Positions 37,584 through 46,720 are shown, counted from the first letter of the stretch. The stretch: DNA of 64,000 nt from Sphingopyxis fribergensis (GCF_000803645.1 NZ_CP009122.1:4192501-4256500); one strand, 5' to 3'. The notes: generated by a model from the letters alone, not told the origin. Numbers and translations are program-made.

Positions 37584-38370
37584 ATGCCAACTGCCAGCGA
37601 TTGGCGGTCGCAAGCGATCGCCGGGGCAACCGCCAATTTCGATTATGCGGACTTTGCGCAGGAGTTCCTGCGGCACAACAAGAATTACCGCCGTGACTAT
37701 GATCGGATGACATCGACGAGCGCGGACGGTGCACATCGGGAGAAGACCCTCGGCGCGGACTTCGTCCGGCGCTGGGGGTTGGTGTTTCCCCATCGACCCT
37801 TATGTGTCGGCCGCAGCCGCGCCCGCGCTATGGCGCCCCGACGTCGCGCCAGGCACAGTCGTGCTGGCGCCTCCGCCCCAAGGTTATGCCGCCGCGCCTG
37901 CATTTGATCCGGCCGATCTCGGCCCGATCGTCGCCGATCACACCGACCAGAGCGGTCGCCATCTCGTTATCGACGATCCCGGTGGACGCCTGCGCCTGTG
38001 GCTGTCTGATCCAGCGATGCGCGCTGGCACGATCATCGCACTCTCACCCGACGGGGACTATCCCTTGCGCCGGGCCGCCGCCGACCGCTTCCTGCGCCGA
38101 CTTCAGGGAGCGCCGCGCGGCAGACGATCCGCCGCTTTCCGGCCAACGGAATTTCAGCGCCTGCGCCTGAGTTTCCTGCTCCACCTGCTCAGTCTCCTCG
38201 CGGCTGGTCTGAGCACCCGCGAGCTGGCCGACGCCGCGGTTTATCCCGGCCTGGAGCTTCACGGTTCCAACTGGCGCGCGGCCAATGAACGCCGGCAGGT
38301 TCAACGACTGCGCGACGAGGCCATTCGGCTCAGCGAGACCGGATATCTCGATCTGCTCCGGAGCCGGTAA
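37584..38370 (+). pseudogene. DUF6499/DUF2285 regulator disrupted by a one-base frameshift
   Basis: The first frame (37584 onward) gives MPTASDWRSQAIAGATANFDY, then AQEFLRHNKNYRRDYDRM and FVRRWGLVFP, the DUF6499 N-terminal domain. At the C4 run 37788-37791 homology moves to another frame, which continues IDPYVSAAAAPALWRPDVAPG and ends with a DUF2285-like domain (LSFLLHLLSLLAAGLSTREL, ANERRQVQRLRDEAIRLSETG). Removing one C restores a ~261-residue protein. It is either an inactivating mutation or a sequencing error in the homopolymer. Confidence 0.8.
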
Positions 38371-38501
38371 CGCTCTACGCCGGTGCGACATTTCCCGCAG
38401 GCTTATTTTACCCTCTCTCCCGGCATAGGCGGCATACGCCAGCCTTGTCTCCAGCACCACGCGCCTTGCCCTCGTGGCCCGCGCTTCGACGGAGACCGAT
38501 C

Positions 38502-38765
38502 ATGCAGCCTGACGCCCCAGACACTGCGCCGCGCTTTCTGCGAACACCCGATGCTGCGAAGCGTCTGGGCCTCTCGCCGCGCACCCTGGAGAAACATCGC
38601 TGCTTCGGAACCGGCCCCATCTACCACAAGCTCGGCGGACGCATCGTCTACACGGTTGCCGACATCGACGAGTGGGCGGCGGCCGGGATGCGGCGCTCGA
38701 CATCCGATCCGGGACCCGGCCTGGCCACGACAAGGCGGCACGCCAGCGGGACGCGCGGGCGATAA
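38502..38765 (+). CDS. AlpA/excisionase-like HTH protein
   Basis: An 87-residue MerR-like winged HTH of the AlpA/excisionase group: FLRTPDAAKRLGLSPRTLEK, then YHKLGGRIVYTVADIDEWAA. It lies 3 bp before repA and may regulate it or serve as a recombination directionality factor. In related elements this gene consistently precedes repA. Confidence 0.85.
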   Translation: MQPDAPDTAPRFLRTPDAAKRLGLSPRTLEKHRCFGTGPIYHKLGGRIVYTVADIDEWAAAGMRRSTSDPGPGLATTRRHASGTRGR

Positions 38766-38768
38766 TCC

Positions 38769-39641
38769 ATGTCGCTAAGCAAAGCTCCCGCCCGGCAGCT
38801 CGACCTGTTCCGCCCGGCCGGCGGTGATGTCGCACCGCGCGATGCCCAGGATCTGATGAGCTGGCCCTTCTTCTCGCTCGCCAAGAGCAAGCGGGTCGCA
38901 CCGATCGAGTTTCGCATGGGCGAGGTCTCGATCCAGGTCGAGGCGACGCCCGAACATGGCATGGCCACCATATGGGATGCTGATATTCTGATCTGGGCCG
39001 CGAGCCAGATCGTCGAGGCGCACGACGCCGGCCTGCCGACCTCGCGCCTCATCGCCGCCACGCCCTATGACATCCTGACCTTTACAAGGCGCGGCACCGG
39101 CAAGGCCAGCTATGAGCGGCTGCGCGCCGGTCTCGACCGGCTTCAGTCGACCACGATTGCCACCAGCATCCGTCAAACCACCCAGCGGCGGCGCCATCGC
39201 TTCTCCTGGATCAACGAATGGCGCGAGCGTCTCGACGGGAAGGGCCGCGCGCTCGGCATCGAGATGATCGTTCCCGACTGGTTCTACGCCGGGGTCCTGG
39301 ATCACGCGCTCGTCCTTACCATCGACCGCGCCTATTTCAGCCTGACCGGCGGGCTGGAACGCTGGCTCTATCGCATCTGCCGCAAGCATGGCGGACGGCA
39401 GGAACATGGGTGGAGCTTCGACGTCGCTCACCTCCACCTGAAGTCGGGCGTCCTCTCGCCGCTCAAGCGGTTCAGCTTCGAATTGCGCGATATCGTCCGC
39501 CGCCAACCCCTGCCCGGATACCGGCTGACCCTCACCTTCGAACTCGGCCGCCACCGGCTGAACTTCACCCCGCTCCCCATCGATCCGCTCGACGCCGTCA
39601 TGCGGCGGATGGGCTACCCGCCTGTGGATAAGTTGCCATGA
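38769..39641 (+). CDS. repA: RepA-type replication initiator
   Basis: A 290-residue replication initiator protein A family member: PARQLDLFRPAGGD, then LMSWPFFSLAKSKR, DILIWAASQIVEA, RLQSTTIATSIRQT and YFSLTGGLERWLYRICRKHGG, a winged-helix fold. It would bind iterons to start replication. Repeats that look like iterons lie directly downstream. Presence of repA and parA fits either a plasmid or an ICE with an autonomous replication stage. Confidence 0.88.
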   Translation: MSLSKAPARQLDLFRPAGGDVAPRDAQDLMSWPFFSLAKSKRVAPIEFRMGEVSIQVEATPEHGMATIWDADILIWAASQIVEAHDAGLPTSRLIAATPYDILTFTRRGTGKASYERLRAGLDRLQSTTIATSIRQTTQRRRHRFSWINEWRERLDGKGRALGIEMIVPDWFYAGVLDHALVLTIDRAYFSLTGGLERWLYRICRKHGGRQEHGWSFDVAHLHLKSGVLSPLKRFSFELRDIVRRQPLPGYRLTLTFELGRHRLNFTPLPIDPLDAVMRRMGYPPVDKLP

Positions 39642-39646
39642 GACAC

Positions 39647-39709
39647 GGACTATCAGGAACCGCGACTATCGGACGATCGGGAACCCGATCCTCGGACTAT
39701 CAGGAACCG
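39647..39709 (+). repeat. iteron-like direct repeats downstream of repA
   Basis: GGACTATCAGGAACCG occurs at 39647-39662 and again at 39694-39709. A diverged copy (CGACTATCGGACGATCGGGAACC) lies between them. The 178-bp repA-parA gap that contains them is relatively AT-rich in its second half (39720-39780). It could be the replication origin or a RepA autoregulatory site. Confidence 0.6.
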
Positions 39710-39819
39710 AAACCACCTATAACACAATGGAATCATTGCACGATTCCGCCCCTTAACATTGCTAACTCTGAATCCTTCGGATTCATGCTAACGGGCTGCG
39801 CCCCTGTGGACGAAGCGCG

Positions 39820-40458
39820 ATGATCGTCGCGTTCCTCAATCAGAAGGGCGGCGTCGGCAAGACGACCCTCGCGCTCCACCTGGCTGGCCAGTGGGCCATC
39901 ACCGGCAAGCGCGTGCTCCTAATCGATGCCGATCCGCAGGGTTCGGCGCTGGACTGGGCCCAGGAGCGCGCGTCGCAAGGCTTGCCGCGACTGTTCAGCG
40001 TCGTCGGTCTCGCACGCGACACGCTGCACCACGAGGCGCCGGAGCTGGCGCGCAGCGTCGACCATGTGGTGATCGACGGGCCGCCCCGTGTCGCGGGATT
40101 GCTCCGCTCGGCTCTGCTCGCCGCCGATCTGGTCCTCCTGCCGGTGCAGCCATCGCCGCTTGACGGATGGGCTTCGGCCGAGATGCTGACGCTGCTCGAT
40201 CAGGCCCGCATCTTCAAACCCGCGATCGCGGCGCGGTTCATTCTCAACCGCTATCCTGCGCGCACGCTGATCGGACGCGCCACTGCCGACAACCTTGCTG
40301 ACCATGATCCGACTCTGCTGCCGGCCCATGTCGGTCAGCGGGTGATCTTCGCAGATGCGTTGCGAACCGGGCGGCTCGCGTCCGAAATGAACTCGGGCAG
40401 CATCGCCGCGCGCGAAATCGTCGCTTTGGCGCAGCAGGTCGGGAGCCTGCTCTCATGA
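39820..40458 (+). CDS. parA: ParA-family partition ATPase
   Basis: A 212-residue ParA/MinD-like ATPase: deviant Walker A LNQKGGVGKTTLALHL (residues 6-21), Walker B VLLIDADPQGS, and VVIDGPPRV. This short type lacks the N-terminal HTH, so it corresponds to type Ib ParA partnered with a small RHH protein. The following gene, overlapping by ATGA, is exactly that. Confidence 0.92.
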   Translation: MIVAFLNQKGGVGKTTLALHLAGQWAITGKRVLLIDADPQGSALDWAQERASQGLPRLFSVVGLARDTLHHEAPELARSVDHVVIDGPPRVAGLLRSALLAADLVLLPVQPSPLDGWASAEMLTLLDQARIFKPAIAARFILNRYPARTLIGRATADNLADHDPTLLPAHVGQRVIFADALRTGRLASEMNSGSIAAREIVALAQQVGSLLS

Positions 40459-40715
40459 GCGGTCCGGGCAAATCGTCCCGGCGTTTCGTCGCCCGGCCGC
40501 GCGGTGTTGAATCCTGGGTGTCCGACGGCGATCGGGAACGAACCACGCCGCCATCACGCAGCGCGAACACCGCGCGGCTCACCATCGACGTGACGCCGGA
40601 ACTGCGCAGACGGATCAAGTTCGCCGCGCTCCAGCGCGGGCTGACGCTGGCCGATCTGTTGCGCGCCCTGCTGGTCGAAGCCTTCCCGGACGAGGATCAG
40701 GAGCGCGCCCCATGA
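40455..40715 (+). CDS. ribbon-helix-helix partition-associated protein
   Basis: An 86-residue protein with a disordered basic N-terminus and a C-terminal RHH motif (ARLTIDVTPELRRRIKFAALQRGLTLADLLRALL is read here as strand, helix, helix). It is coupled to parA by ATGA and overlaps the next gene by 4 bases. It probably acts as the DNA-binding ParB/ParG-like partner and as a repressor. Confidence 0.8.
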   Translation: MSGPGKSSRRFVARPRGVESWVSDGDRERTTPPSRSANTARLTIDVTPELRRRIKFAALQRGLTLADLLRALLVEAFPDEDQERAP

Positions 40716-41188
40716 TCGCCGCCCGCGATGATCGCACCCGCGTCGACCTGCTGTGGATCGAGAAGAAGATCGAGCGCTGGATACGCTTCGGACGCCCTGT
40801 CGAGGATCAGATACTCGACCGGCGCCGTCGCCGTCTCGGCTTCGCTCCTGGCAGCATATTCGCCTTCGTGCGCTGGGCGTCCAACGACTTCGGCACGGTC
40901 GTTTCCCGCATCGACATTCTGCGCGCGGTCCTGCCGGGGGAACCCTATCAGACCGTGCCCGGCGTCGATCCCGGCGGCGACATTCTGCTGCGGCTTTCCG
41001 GCTGGCCGAAGGTCCAGCGCGTGTTCGAAGCGATCGACGCGGTGGACGCACTCGACATCGATCCCGCCGACACCGCGCCGGACCATTGGCGCCACGTCCA
41101 CAATCGTCTCGCCGCCCGCGAAACGCCGCGTCCCTACACGCTGGAGCGCCACCGCGCCTGGCTCGCCCGCAAAGGCTCCCTGCAATGA
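40712..41188 (+). CDS. DUF2840 domain protein
   Basis: A 158-residue DUF2840 protein: IEKKIERWIRFGRPVEDQIL, then GFAPGSIFAFVRWASNDFGT, PGVDPGGDILLRLSGW and VLRAVLPGE-like IDILRAVLPGE. It is a constant neighbour of traF in trb-type elements, with unknown function. It overlaps both flanking genes by 4 bases. Confidence 0.87.
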   Translation: MIAARDDRTRVDLLWIEKKIERWIRFGRPVEDQILDRRRRRLGFAPGSIFAFVRWASNDFGTVVSRIDILRAVLPGEPYQTVPGVDPGGDILLRLSGWPKVQRVFEAIDAVDALDIDPADTAPDHWRHVHNRLAARETPRPYTLERHRAWLARKGSLQ

Positions 41189-41682
41189 CCTATCCGTGGA
41201 AAACGCTCGCGGCGGCCGTCGTCGCGGTCAATCTCATCGCGATCTCCATGTGGATCGATCCGCCGCCGCGACTGATCTGGAATGCCAGTCCGAGCGTTCC
41301 GATCGGCTTCTACCGCGTGCGGACGGGCGACTCCGTCCCGCGCGGCGCGCTTGCCGTGGTGATGCCGCCGCCGGATATCGCGGGGTTCCTCGCCGAGGGC
41401 GGTTATCTGCCGCTCGGCCTGCCACTCCTCAAGCGTGTCGCGGCGCTTCCCGGACAGACGGTTTGCCGGACTGGCGACACCATAAGCATCGATGGCCGGA
41501 CCGTCGCCGTCGCCAAGGCGACCGACCGGCTTGGCCGCGCGCTGCCGGTCTGGGCGGGCTGCCGAACGCTCGCAGCCGACCAGCTCTTCTTCCTCAACGC
41601 CGACCGCGAGGACAGCCTCGACGGCCGCTATTTCGGACTGCTTCCCGCAGCAACCGTGATCGGTCGGGCGACGCCGATGTGA
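41185..41682 (+). CDS. traF: TraF-type S26 signal peptidase
   Basis: A 165-residue S26-family peptidase with an N-terminal membrane anchor (TLAAAVVAVNLIAISMW). The catalytic Ser37 lies in SPSVPIGFYRV and the Lys83 in LLKRVAALPG. A C-terminal domain bears YFGLLPAATVIGRA. By analogy with RP4 TraF it processes and cyclises the TrbC pilin. It is coupled to DUF2840. Confidence 0.9.
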   Translation: MTYPWKTLAAAVVAVNLIAISMWIDPPPRLIWNASPSVPIGFYRVRTGDSVPRGALAVVMPPPDIAGFLAEGGYLPLGLPLLKRVAALPGQTVCRTGDTISIDGRTVAVAKATDRLGRALPVWAGCRTLAADQLFFLNADREDSLDGRYFGLLPAATVIGRATPM

Positions 41683-41736
41683 GCGTTCGCCGTGCCGCGA
41701 AATCTCTTCCACCCCGCCAAGCAAAGGAGACTGGCA

Positions 41737-42072
41737 ATGCAACCCAATATCTTCAAACCCACCGATGATGGCTATACGGGCCGCATCCGGTTGTTCGGCA
41801 TCGATGAGGTTATCGCCCTCGTTCCCGCCGAACCGAGCGATGCAGAAAAAGCGCCGGATTTCCGCGTCCTGCTCGACGACGAACATGGCCCCAGAGTCGG
41901 CGCTGCGTGGAAGGATGTCGGCGAACGCGCGGGCGACTATGTCTCGCTGGAGATCGAAAGCCCGTTGTTCGCGGGCCAGACTCTGCGCGCGCATCTCTTC
42001 CGCACCGACGACGAGGGTTCGGCTTTCCGCCTGTCGGTAAGCCGTCCGCGTGTCCGCGAAGATCGGAGCTGA
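41737..42072 (+). CDS. DUF736 family protein
   Basis: A 111-residue DUF736 protein: GYTGRIRLFGIDEVIALVPA, then DFRVLLDDEHGPRVGAAWKD, YVSLEIESPLFAG and LRAHLF. The family is small, of unknown function, and common in alphaproteobacterial conjugative elements near traF and the transglycosylase. A GGAG ribosome-binding site supports this start over 41692. Confidence 0.87.
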   Translation: MQPNIFKPTDDGYTGRIRLFGIDEVIALVPAEPSDAEKAPDFRVLLDDEHGPRVGAAWKDVGERAGDYVSLEIESPLFAGQTLRAHLFRTDDEGSAFRLSVSRPRVREDRS

Positions 42073-42076
42073 TCCG

Positions 42077-42805
42077 GTGCGCCCGCGCTGCTGCACATCG
42101 CGCCGCCGGGCGCTGTCGCTGGCGTTGCTCGCAAGTCTTGCGAGTGCGCCGGCGACGGCCATCGCGCGCGGCGAAACCGCCACGGCGCAGTCGTCGTCCG
42201 CGGTGACGCCGATCGCCGCTCATGTGGCCGAGGCATCGCGTCGTTTCGGTATCCCGGAGCGCTGGATATGGGCGGTCATGCGTGTCGAGAGCGCGGGCGA
42301 TGTGACCGCGCTCTCGCACGCTGGAGCCATGGGGCTGATGCAGATCATGCCCGGCACCTGGGCGGAACTTCGCGCGCGTTATCGTCTCGGCCGCAATCCC
42401 TACGACCCCCGCGACAACATCATCGCGGGCGCCGCCTATCTTCGTGAATTGCACGATCGTTACGGCAATCCGACTGCAATGCTGGCAGCCTATAACGCTG
42501 GCCCGGGACGCTATGATGAGCATCTGGCGAACGGCCGCCCGCTACCGCGAGAGACGCGCGCCTATCTCGCCATGCTCGCGCCGATGGTCGGCGGAGCGCC
42601 CGCTCGCGCGCTCGCCAGCGCGCCCGCCGATGCGCTGGCCTGGACCCACGCGCCGCTCTTTTCCCGTCCGGTCAGCGTCACGTCCGGCACAGTTTCGACG
42701 CCATCCGTAGCGCCACGGGGCGATGCCGGAGAGATACCAGATCCAGCCCCTTCCGAAGTCGAGGATAGCCTGTTCGTCCCTCTTTCCGGTCACCAGCCGT
42801 CATGA
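42077..42805 (+). CDS. lytic transglycosylase (SLT family)
   Basis: A 242-residue exported peptidoglycan hydrolase starting with GTG. The signal peptide is RRRALSLALLASLASAPATAIA. The SLT domain holds the catalytic Glu in AVMRVESAG, then SHAGAMGLMQIMPGTW and TAMLAAYNAGPGRY. It locally opens the cell wall for the type IV secretion channel (VirB1-like role). It starts 4 bp after DUF736. Confidence 0.9.
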   Translation: MRPRCCTSRRRALSLALLASLASAPATAIARGETATAQSSSAVTPIAAHVAEASRRFGIPERWIWAVMRVESAGDVTALSHAGAMGLMQIMPGTWAELRARYRLGRNPYDPRDNIIAGAAYLRELHDRYGNPTAMLAAYNAGPGRYDEHLANGRPLPRETRAYLAMLAPMVGGAPARALASAPADALAWTHAPLFSRPVSVTSGTVSTPSVAPRGDAGEIPDPAPSEVEDSLFVPLSGHQPS

Positions 42806-43058
42806 GGCGCCCGCTCGCAGGCAGGCGTAGTCTGGGGCGCAACGGCGTTCGCTATCGCATACGAGGCCGGGAAGGCAGGGAAATAAGGGGAGCATCGCAA
42901 GATAAAAGGACCGCCAGCAGGCTCGGTCCAGATGGTTGGTTGGTCGGGGGTTTTTCGTATGGCTCCGTGAGCGGCCTGCCAGCATGTTTTCGTGAAACTG
43001 CCGAAATTCTCGTCAATCCGCGTCTGGCGGGCTTTTGCGCCGATGGTTCCAGCCTCCG
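42806..43058. other. non-coding region before the relaxase; candidate oriT
   Basis: This 253-bp gap directly upstream of the relaxase gene contains the inverted repeat GGACCG-N10-CGGTCC (42908-42929), flanked by an AT-rich stretch (GATAAAA at 42901-42907). oriT sites of this plasmid/ICE class usually lie next to the relaxase gene. No nick motif can be recognised with certainty. An 86-codon frame across it has no protein-like features. Confidence 0.4.
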
Positions 43059-44813
43059 ATGAGCGGCCCCGACGACGAGTTCCAGGTCAGGCCTGGACGG
43101 CCCCGCGACGGAGGGACAAAAGGCCGGCAAGCGAAGTCCTTCGTCGGCCAGGTGCTGCGGGCGGCGAACAAAGGCGGGCGCGGCGGTCGCACATACAGTC
43201 CTCGCCGGAAAGGGGGCGGCGCTTCCCGCTTCGGGCGCGGCCGAGTGACAGCCCCTCGTCGCGCGCGCAGGTCATCGGATCGACGCGTCGTCGTCAAGAT
43301 GCGGATTGTCCGGCACCAAGGGGGCAAATATCGTGCAGCGCCGCTTGCCCGGCACGCCAGCTATCTCGAACGCGAAGGTGTCACTCGCGACGGGGCGCCG
43401 GGCCGACTGTTCGACGCGACTGGCGACCAGGCGGACGGGAACGCCTTTGCTGATCGCTGCGAGGACGACCGCCACCATTTTCGGATCATCATCTCACCGG
43501 AGGACGCCAGAGAGATGGAGGACCTGCGTGCCTTTACCCGCGAGTTGATGGCAGATGCACAGCGCGACCTTGGCACCTCGCTCGACTGGGTGGCGATCGA
43601 TCACTGGAACACCGACGACCCCCATATTCATGTGCTGGTTCGTGGTCGCGGTGACGATGGCCGCGACCTCGTCATAAGCCGGGACTATATCCGCGAGGGC
43701 TTCCGCCATCGCGCCGAGGACCGCGTGACCCTTGAAATGGGGCCGCGCACACAGCGCGAGATCCAGGCCGCACTCGGTCGCGAGGTTCAGGCCGATCGCT
43801 GGACCAGCCTCGATCGCTCGCTGAGAGATATCGCCGATCGTCATGGCGGCATTGTCGATCTGCGCCCGGACGCCAATGGTCATGGAGCTCAAAACCGGCA
43901 TCTCCTGATAGGCCGCGCGCAGAAGCTCGAAGCCCTGGGCCTGGTCGATCCGCTCGGTCCCGCAGCCTGGACCATCAAGCCGGGTCTGGAAGACAAGCTG
44001 CGCGATCTCGGCGTTCGCGGCGATATCATCAAGACTATGCATAAGGCGATGGGTAAGGACACGCCGAATCCGGACGTATCGCGTTTCGCGATCCACCTCG
44101 CTCCGCCGGTCGATCCGATCGTGGGCCGTCTGGTTGATCGCGGGCTTTATGATGAACTCAAAGGGAGCGCCTTTGCCGTGGTCGACGGCATCGATGGTCG
44201 CACCCATCATCTCCGGTTCGAGGATCTCGAAATGACCGGGGACGCGAAGCCAGGCGCAATTGTCGAGCTGCGCTCCTGGGATGACGTTAGGGGACAGCGG
44301 CGCCATTCGCTCGCGACGCGCTCGGATCTGACCTTGAGCCAACAGATCAGCGCTGATGGCGTCACCTGGCTCGATCGCAATCTGATCGCCCGCGAACAAC
44401 CTGTGCTGGGCGGCGGATTCGGCGCTGAGGTGGCCTCGGCGCTGGAAGCGCGCTGCGATTATCTCGAGGGGGAGGGTTTCGCCCAACGTCGCGGGCAACG
44501 AGTAGTATTCGCACGGTCGTTGTTGAAGACGCTGAAAGAGCGTGAGCTGCAACGGGCGCAGACGGAAATTGCGGGCCGGACGGGCCTCGCGCCGCAGCCG
44601 TCGGCGCCTGGGGAGCATGTCGCCGGAGTCTACCGGGAGCGCGTCACGCTCGCATCCGGCCGCTATGCCATGATCGACAATGGTCTCGGGTTCCAACTCG
44701 TACCGTGGCGCCCCGCGCTGGAGCAGAATCTGGGGCAGCATGTGTCCGGGACAATGACGCCGGGCGGCGGGGTTGATTGGACCTTTGGCCGACAGCGGGG
44801 CCTGGGTCTGTAG
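43059..44813 (+). CDS. relaxase/mobilisation protein (VirD2-like, DUF3363)
   Basis: A 584-residue relaxase. The basic N-terminus is followed by the conjugative nuclease domain: candidate tyrosine in RHASYLEREG, then HHFRIIISPEDAREMED, and the metal-binding HxH in DHWNTDDPHIHVLVRGRG. A long DUF3363 C-terminal region follows, ending LGQHVSGTMTPGG. It nicks oriT and pilots the strand. The start at 43059 is 24 bp inside the longest frame and lies close to the family start. Confidence 0.9.
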   Translation: MSGPDDEFQVRPGRPRDGGTKGRQAKSFVGQVLRAANKGGRGGRTYSPRRKGGGASRFGRGRVTAPRRARRSSDRRVVVKMRIVRHQGGKYRAAPLARHASYLEREGVTRDGAPGRLFDATGDQADGNAFADRCEDDRHHFRIIISPEDAREMEDLRAFTRELMADAQRDLGTSLDWVAIDHWNTDDPHIHVLVRGRGDDGRDLVISRDYIREGFRHRAEDRVTLEMGPRTQREIQAALGREVQADRWTSLDRSLRDIADRHGGIVDLRPDANGHGAQNRHLLIGRAQKLEALGLVDPLGPAAWTIKPGLEDKLRDLGVRGDIIKTMHKAMGKDTPNPDVSRFAIHLAPPVDPIVGRLVDRGLYDELKGSAFAVVDGIDGRTHHLRFEDLEMTGDAKPGAIVELRSWDDVRGQRRHSLATRSDLTLSQQISADGVTWLDRNLIAREQPVLGGGFGAEVASALEARCDYLEGEGFAQRRGQRVVFARSLLKTLKERELQRAQTEIAGRTGLAPQPSAPGEHVAGVYRERVTLASGRYAMIDNGLGFQLVPWRPALEQNLGQHVSGTMTPGGGVDWTFGRQRGLGL

Positions 44814-44936
44814 CAAATCTTGGCCTGCTTTCCTGACGTCAAACAGGATCGAAAAAGGATATTTGGCGCCTAGTTTAACAAATTTTCGTTGAATGTGGCG
44901 ACAAATGCCCTATTTGTGGGTCGAGGAGCGGCGCAG

Positions 44937-46151
44937 ATGCTATACAGCTTGGACATTGAGAACTTCTATTCCATCCGCGAGCGGCAGGTCATCGACCTGC
45001 GCGCGGCTGGAAACGCGCCCGACACTCCCGAACGGTTGGCACCAATCTGGGCGGGTTCCAAGGAGCGGGCGCCCAAGGTGGTCGCTATCTTCGGTCCAAA
45101 CGCTTCGGGCAAATCAACGGTGCTGCGCGCACTGTCTTTTGTGGCCTGGTTCGTACGCGACAGCTTCAGCATCGCGCCCGGTGCGCGTCTGCCTTACGAA
45201 CGTTTCAATGACGAAGCATCCTTGGCTGCGCCGACGCGCCTGTCGGTCTCGCTGGCCGGCCTTGCTGATCCCGAGAGTGATGATCCGAATGGACCACAAT
45301 GCCGGTACGCGTATGAGGTGACGCTGGGCGGCGCGGCAGGTCAGGCGCAGGAGGTGCTGGCTGAAGCGATATATTATTGGCCGCCGGACACCGGGCGTAA
45401 GGTTCGCCTGTTCGAGCGCGATCGTTACGGCAAGGTGACGGCGGCGAGCGCCTTTGGCCTTTCCGGCTACCGGCAGGCACTGGAGAAGGTGCTGCGGCCG
45501 AACGCAAGCGTCATCTCGACGCTTGCCCAGCTCAAGCATCCCTTCGCCACATCCATCTGGCAGGCGGCTTCACTCGTCATCTCCAATATCCTGATCGAGA
45601 AGCAGGATGGACTGGAGGATCAGATGGTGCGCCACTATGCTAGCAATCCGGCGCTGGTCGATGCGCTCAACCGTGAGATCGAGCGGATCGACCTCGGCAT
45701 CAAGGCGATGCGACTCGAATCCGGTCCCAACGGTCCAATCGCGCTGTTCACTCATGAAGGCCATGATGGTCCGATGCCGCTCGTACTGGAAAGCCACGGC
45801 ACGCGGATGTTCCTGCGTATCTATCCAATCATTCTTCAAGCGTTAGAAACCGGCGGCCTCGCGGTAATCGACGAACTGGACACCGCTATCCACCCTCTGG
45901 TGTTGCCTGAGATTCTGCGCTGGTTCCACGATCCGGAACGTAATCCGCATGATGCCCAACTTTGGATGACCTGCCATAACGCCTCCCTGCTGGAGGAACT
46001 CATCAAGGAGGAAGTGCTGTTCTGCACCAAGGACCGGCGCGGTCGCACCGAGGTCTACACGCTGCGCGACGTCCAGTCGGTCCGGCGCGACGACAATTAT
46101 TATCGCAAATATCTGAGCGGCACCTACGGCGCCGTTCCCCAAATCGGATGA
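44937..46151 (+). CDS. AAA15-type ATPase, first gene of a two-gene (RloB) defence-like pair
   Basis: A 404-residue AAA15/ABC-type ATPase. The N-terminus is MLYSLDIENFYSIRERQVIDL. Walker A is GPNASGKST (residues 53-61), Walker B is LAVIDELDTAIHP, and the H-loop is WMTCHNASLLEE. Such ATPases pair with Toprim/OLD-like or RloB proteins in phage defence, for example AriA of PARIS. The ATG at 44937 has GAGGAG upstream and is preferred to a TTG at 44889. The last four bases overlap rloB (ATGA). It is cargo between the relaxase and VirD4 genes. Confidence 0.85.
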   Translation: MLYSLDIENFYSIRERQVIDLRAAGNAPDTPERLAPIWAGSKERAPKVVAIFGPNASGKSTVLRALSFVAWFVRDSFSIAPGARLPYERFNDEASLAAPTRLSVSLAGLADPESDDPNGPQCRYAYEVTLGGAAGQAQEVLAEAIYYWPPDTGRKVRLFERDRYGKVTAASAFGLSGYRQALEKVLRPNASVISTLAQLKHPFATSIWQAASLVISNILIEKQDGLEDQMVRHYASNPALVDALNREIERIDLGIKAMRLESGPNGPIALFTHEGHDGPMPLVLESHGTRMFLRIYPIILQALETGGLAVIDELDTAIHPLVLPEILRWFHDPERNPHDAQLWMTCHNASLLEELIKEEVLFCTKDRRGRTEVYTLRDVQSVRRDDNYYRKYLSGTYGAVPQIG

Positions 46152-46720
46152 GGCGGCCACAACGCCGCCGCATCCCGCAGCGCAGGCGATTGTTTGTCGG
46201 CTGCGAGGGAGAGAGCGAACGCGGCTATGGAGCATTCCTCACCCGTCTGATCGAAGATCAGCAACTTGCGGTCCATCTCGATCTGGTTGTGCTGCAACCT
46301 GGCGGCGGCGATCCATGTGGCATCGTTGAACTGGCTGCTCGCAGGATCGCGCAGAAGCAGAAAAGTCGTGGCGAACCCTATGATCGCAAGATTGTGCTGC
46401 TCGATGCCGACCGGCTCGGCGCCGTCCCGGAACGTGATCAGCGTCTCTTCCAGCTAAGCCGCCGCGAGAATATTCATCTTGTATGGCAACGGCCCTGCCA
46501 TGAAGCCACGTTGCTGCATCACATCGACGGATGTGAACGCCTTGATCCGCAAAGCACCGCAGGGGCGCTTCGCGAGTTACGACGGCGATGGAATGACTAT
46601 CAGAAAGGGATGTCAGCCAACCGACTTGCCGAACGTCTGGACCTCGACGCCGTTCATCGCGCCGCGGCTGTTGAGCAAGACCTCGCCGTCTTTCTCACCG
46701 AGATTGGATTGGTTCGGTGA
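46148..46720 (+). CDS. RloB-like protein
   Basis: A 190-residue RloB-family protein. A basic N-terminal tail (RRPQRRRIPQRRR) leads into RLFVGCEGESERGYGAFLTR, then KIVLLDADRLG and HLVWQRPCHEATLLHHI. The Glu of CEGESE and the DAD motif resemble a Toprim-type metal site. RloB genes were first noted in restriction-linked islands. With the AAA15 ATPase this forms a likely effector of a defence or exclusion system, but the mechanism is not established. Confidence 0.8.
   Translation: MRRPQRRRIPQRRRLFVGCEGESERGYGAFLTRLIEDQQLAVHLDLVVLQPGGGDPCGIVELAARRIAQKQKSRGEPYDRKIVLLDADRLGAVPERDQRLFQLSRRENIHLVWQRPCHEATLLHHIDGCERLDPQSTAGALRELRRRWNDYQKGMSANRLAERLDLDAVHRAAAVEQDLAVFLTEIGLVR

Noticed and set aside
42802..43062. 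86-codon frame between the transglycosylase and relaxase genes
   Set aside because: No ribosome-binding site or domain. The interval is better explained as an oriT-type non-coding region.
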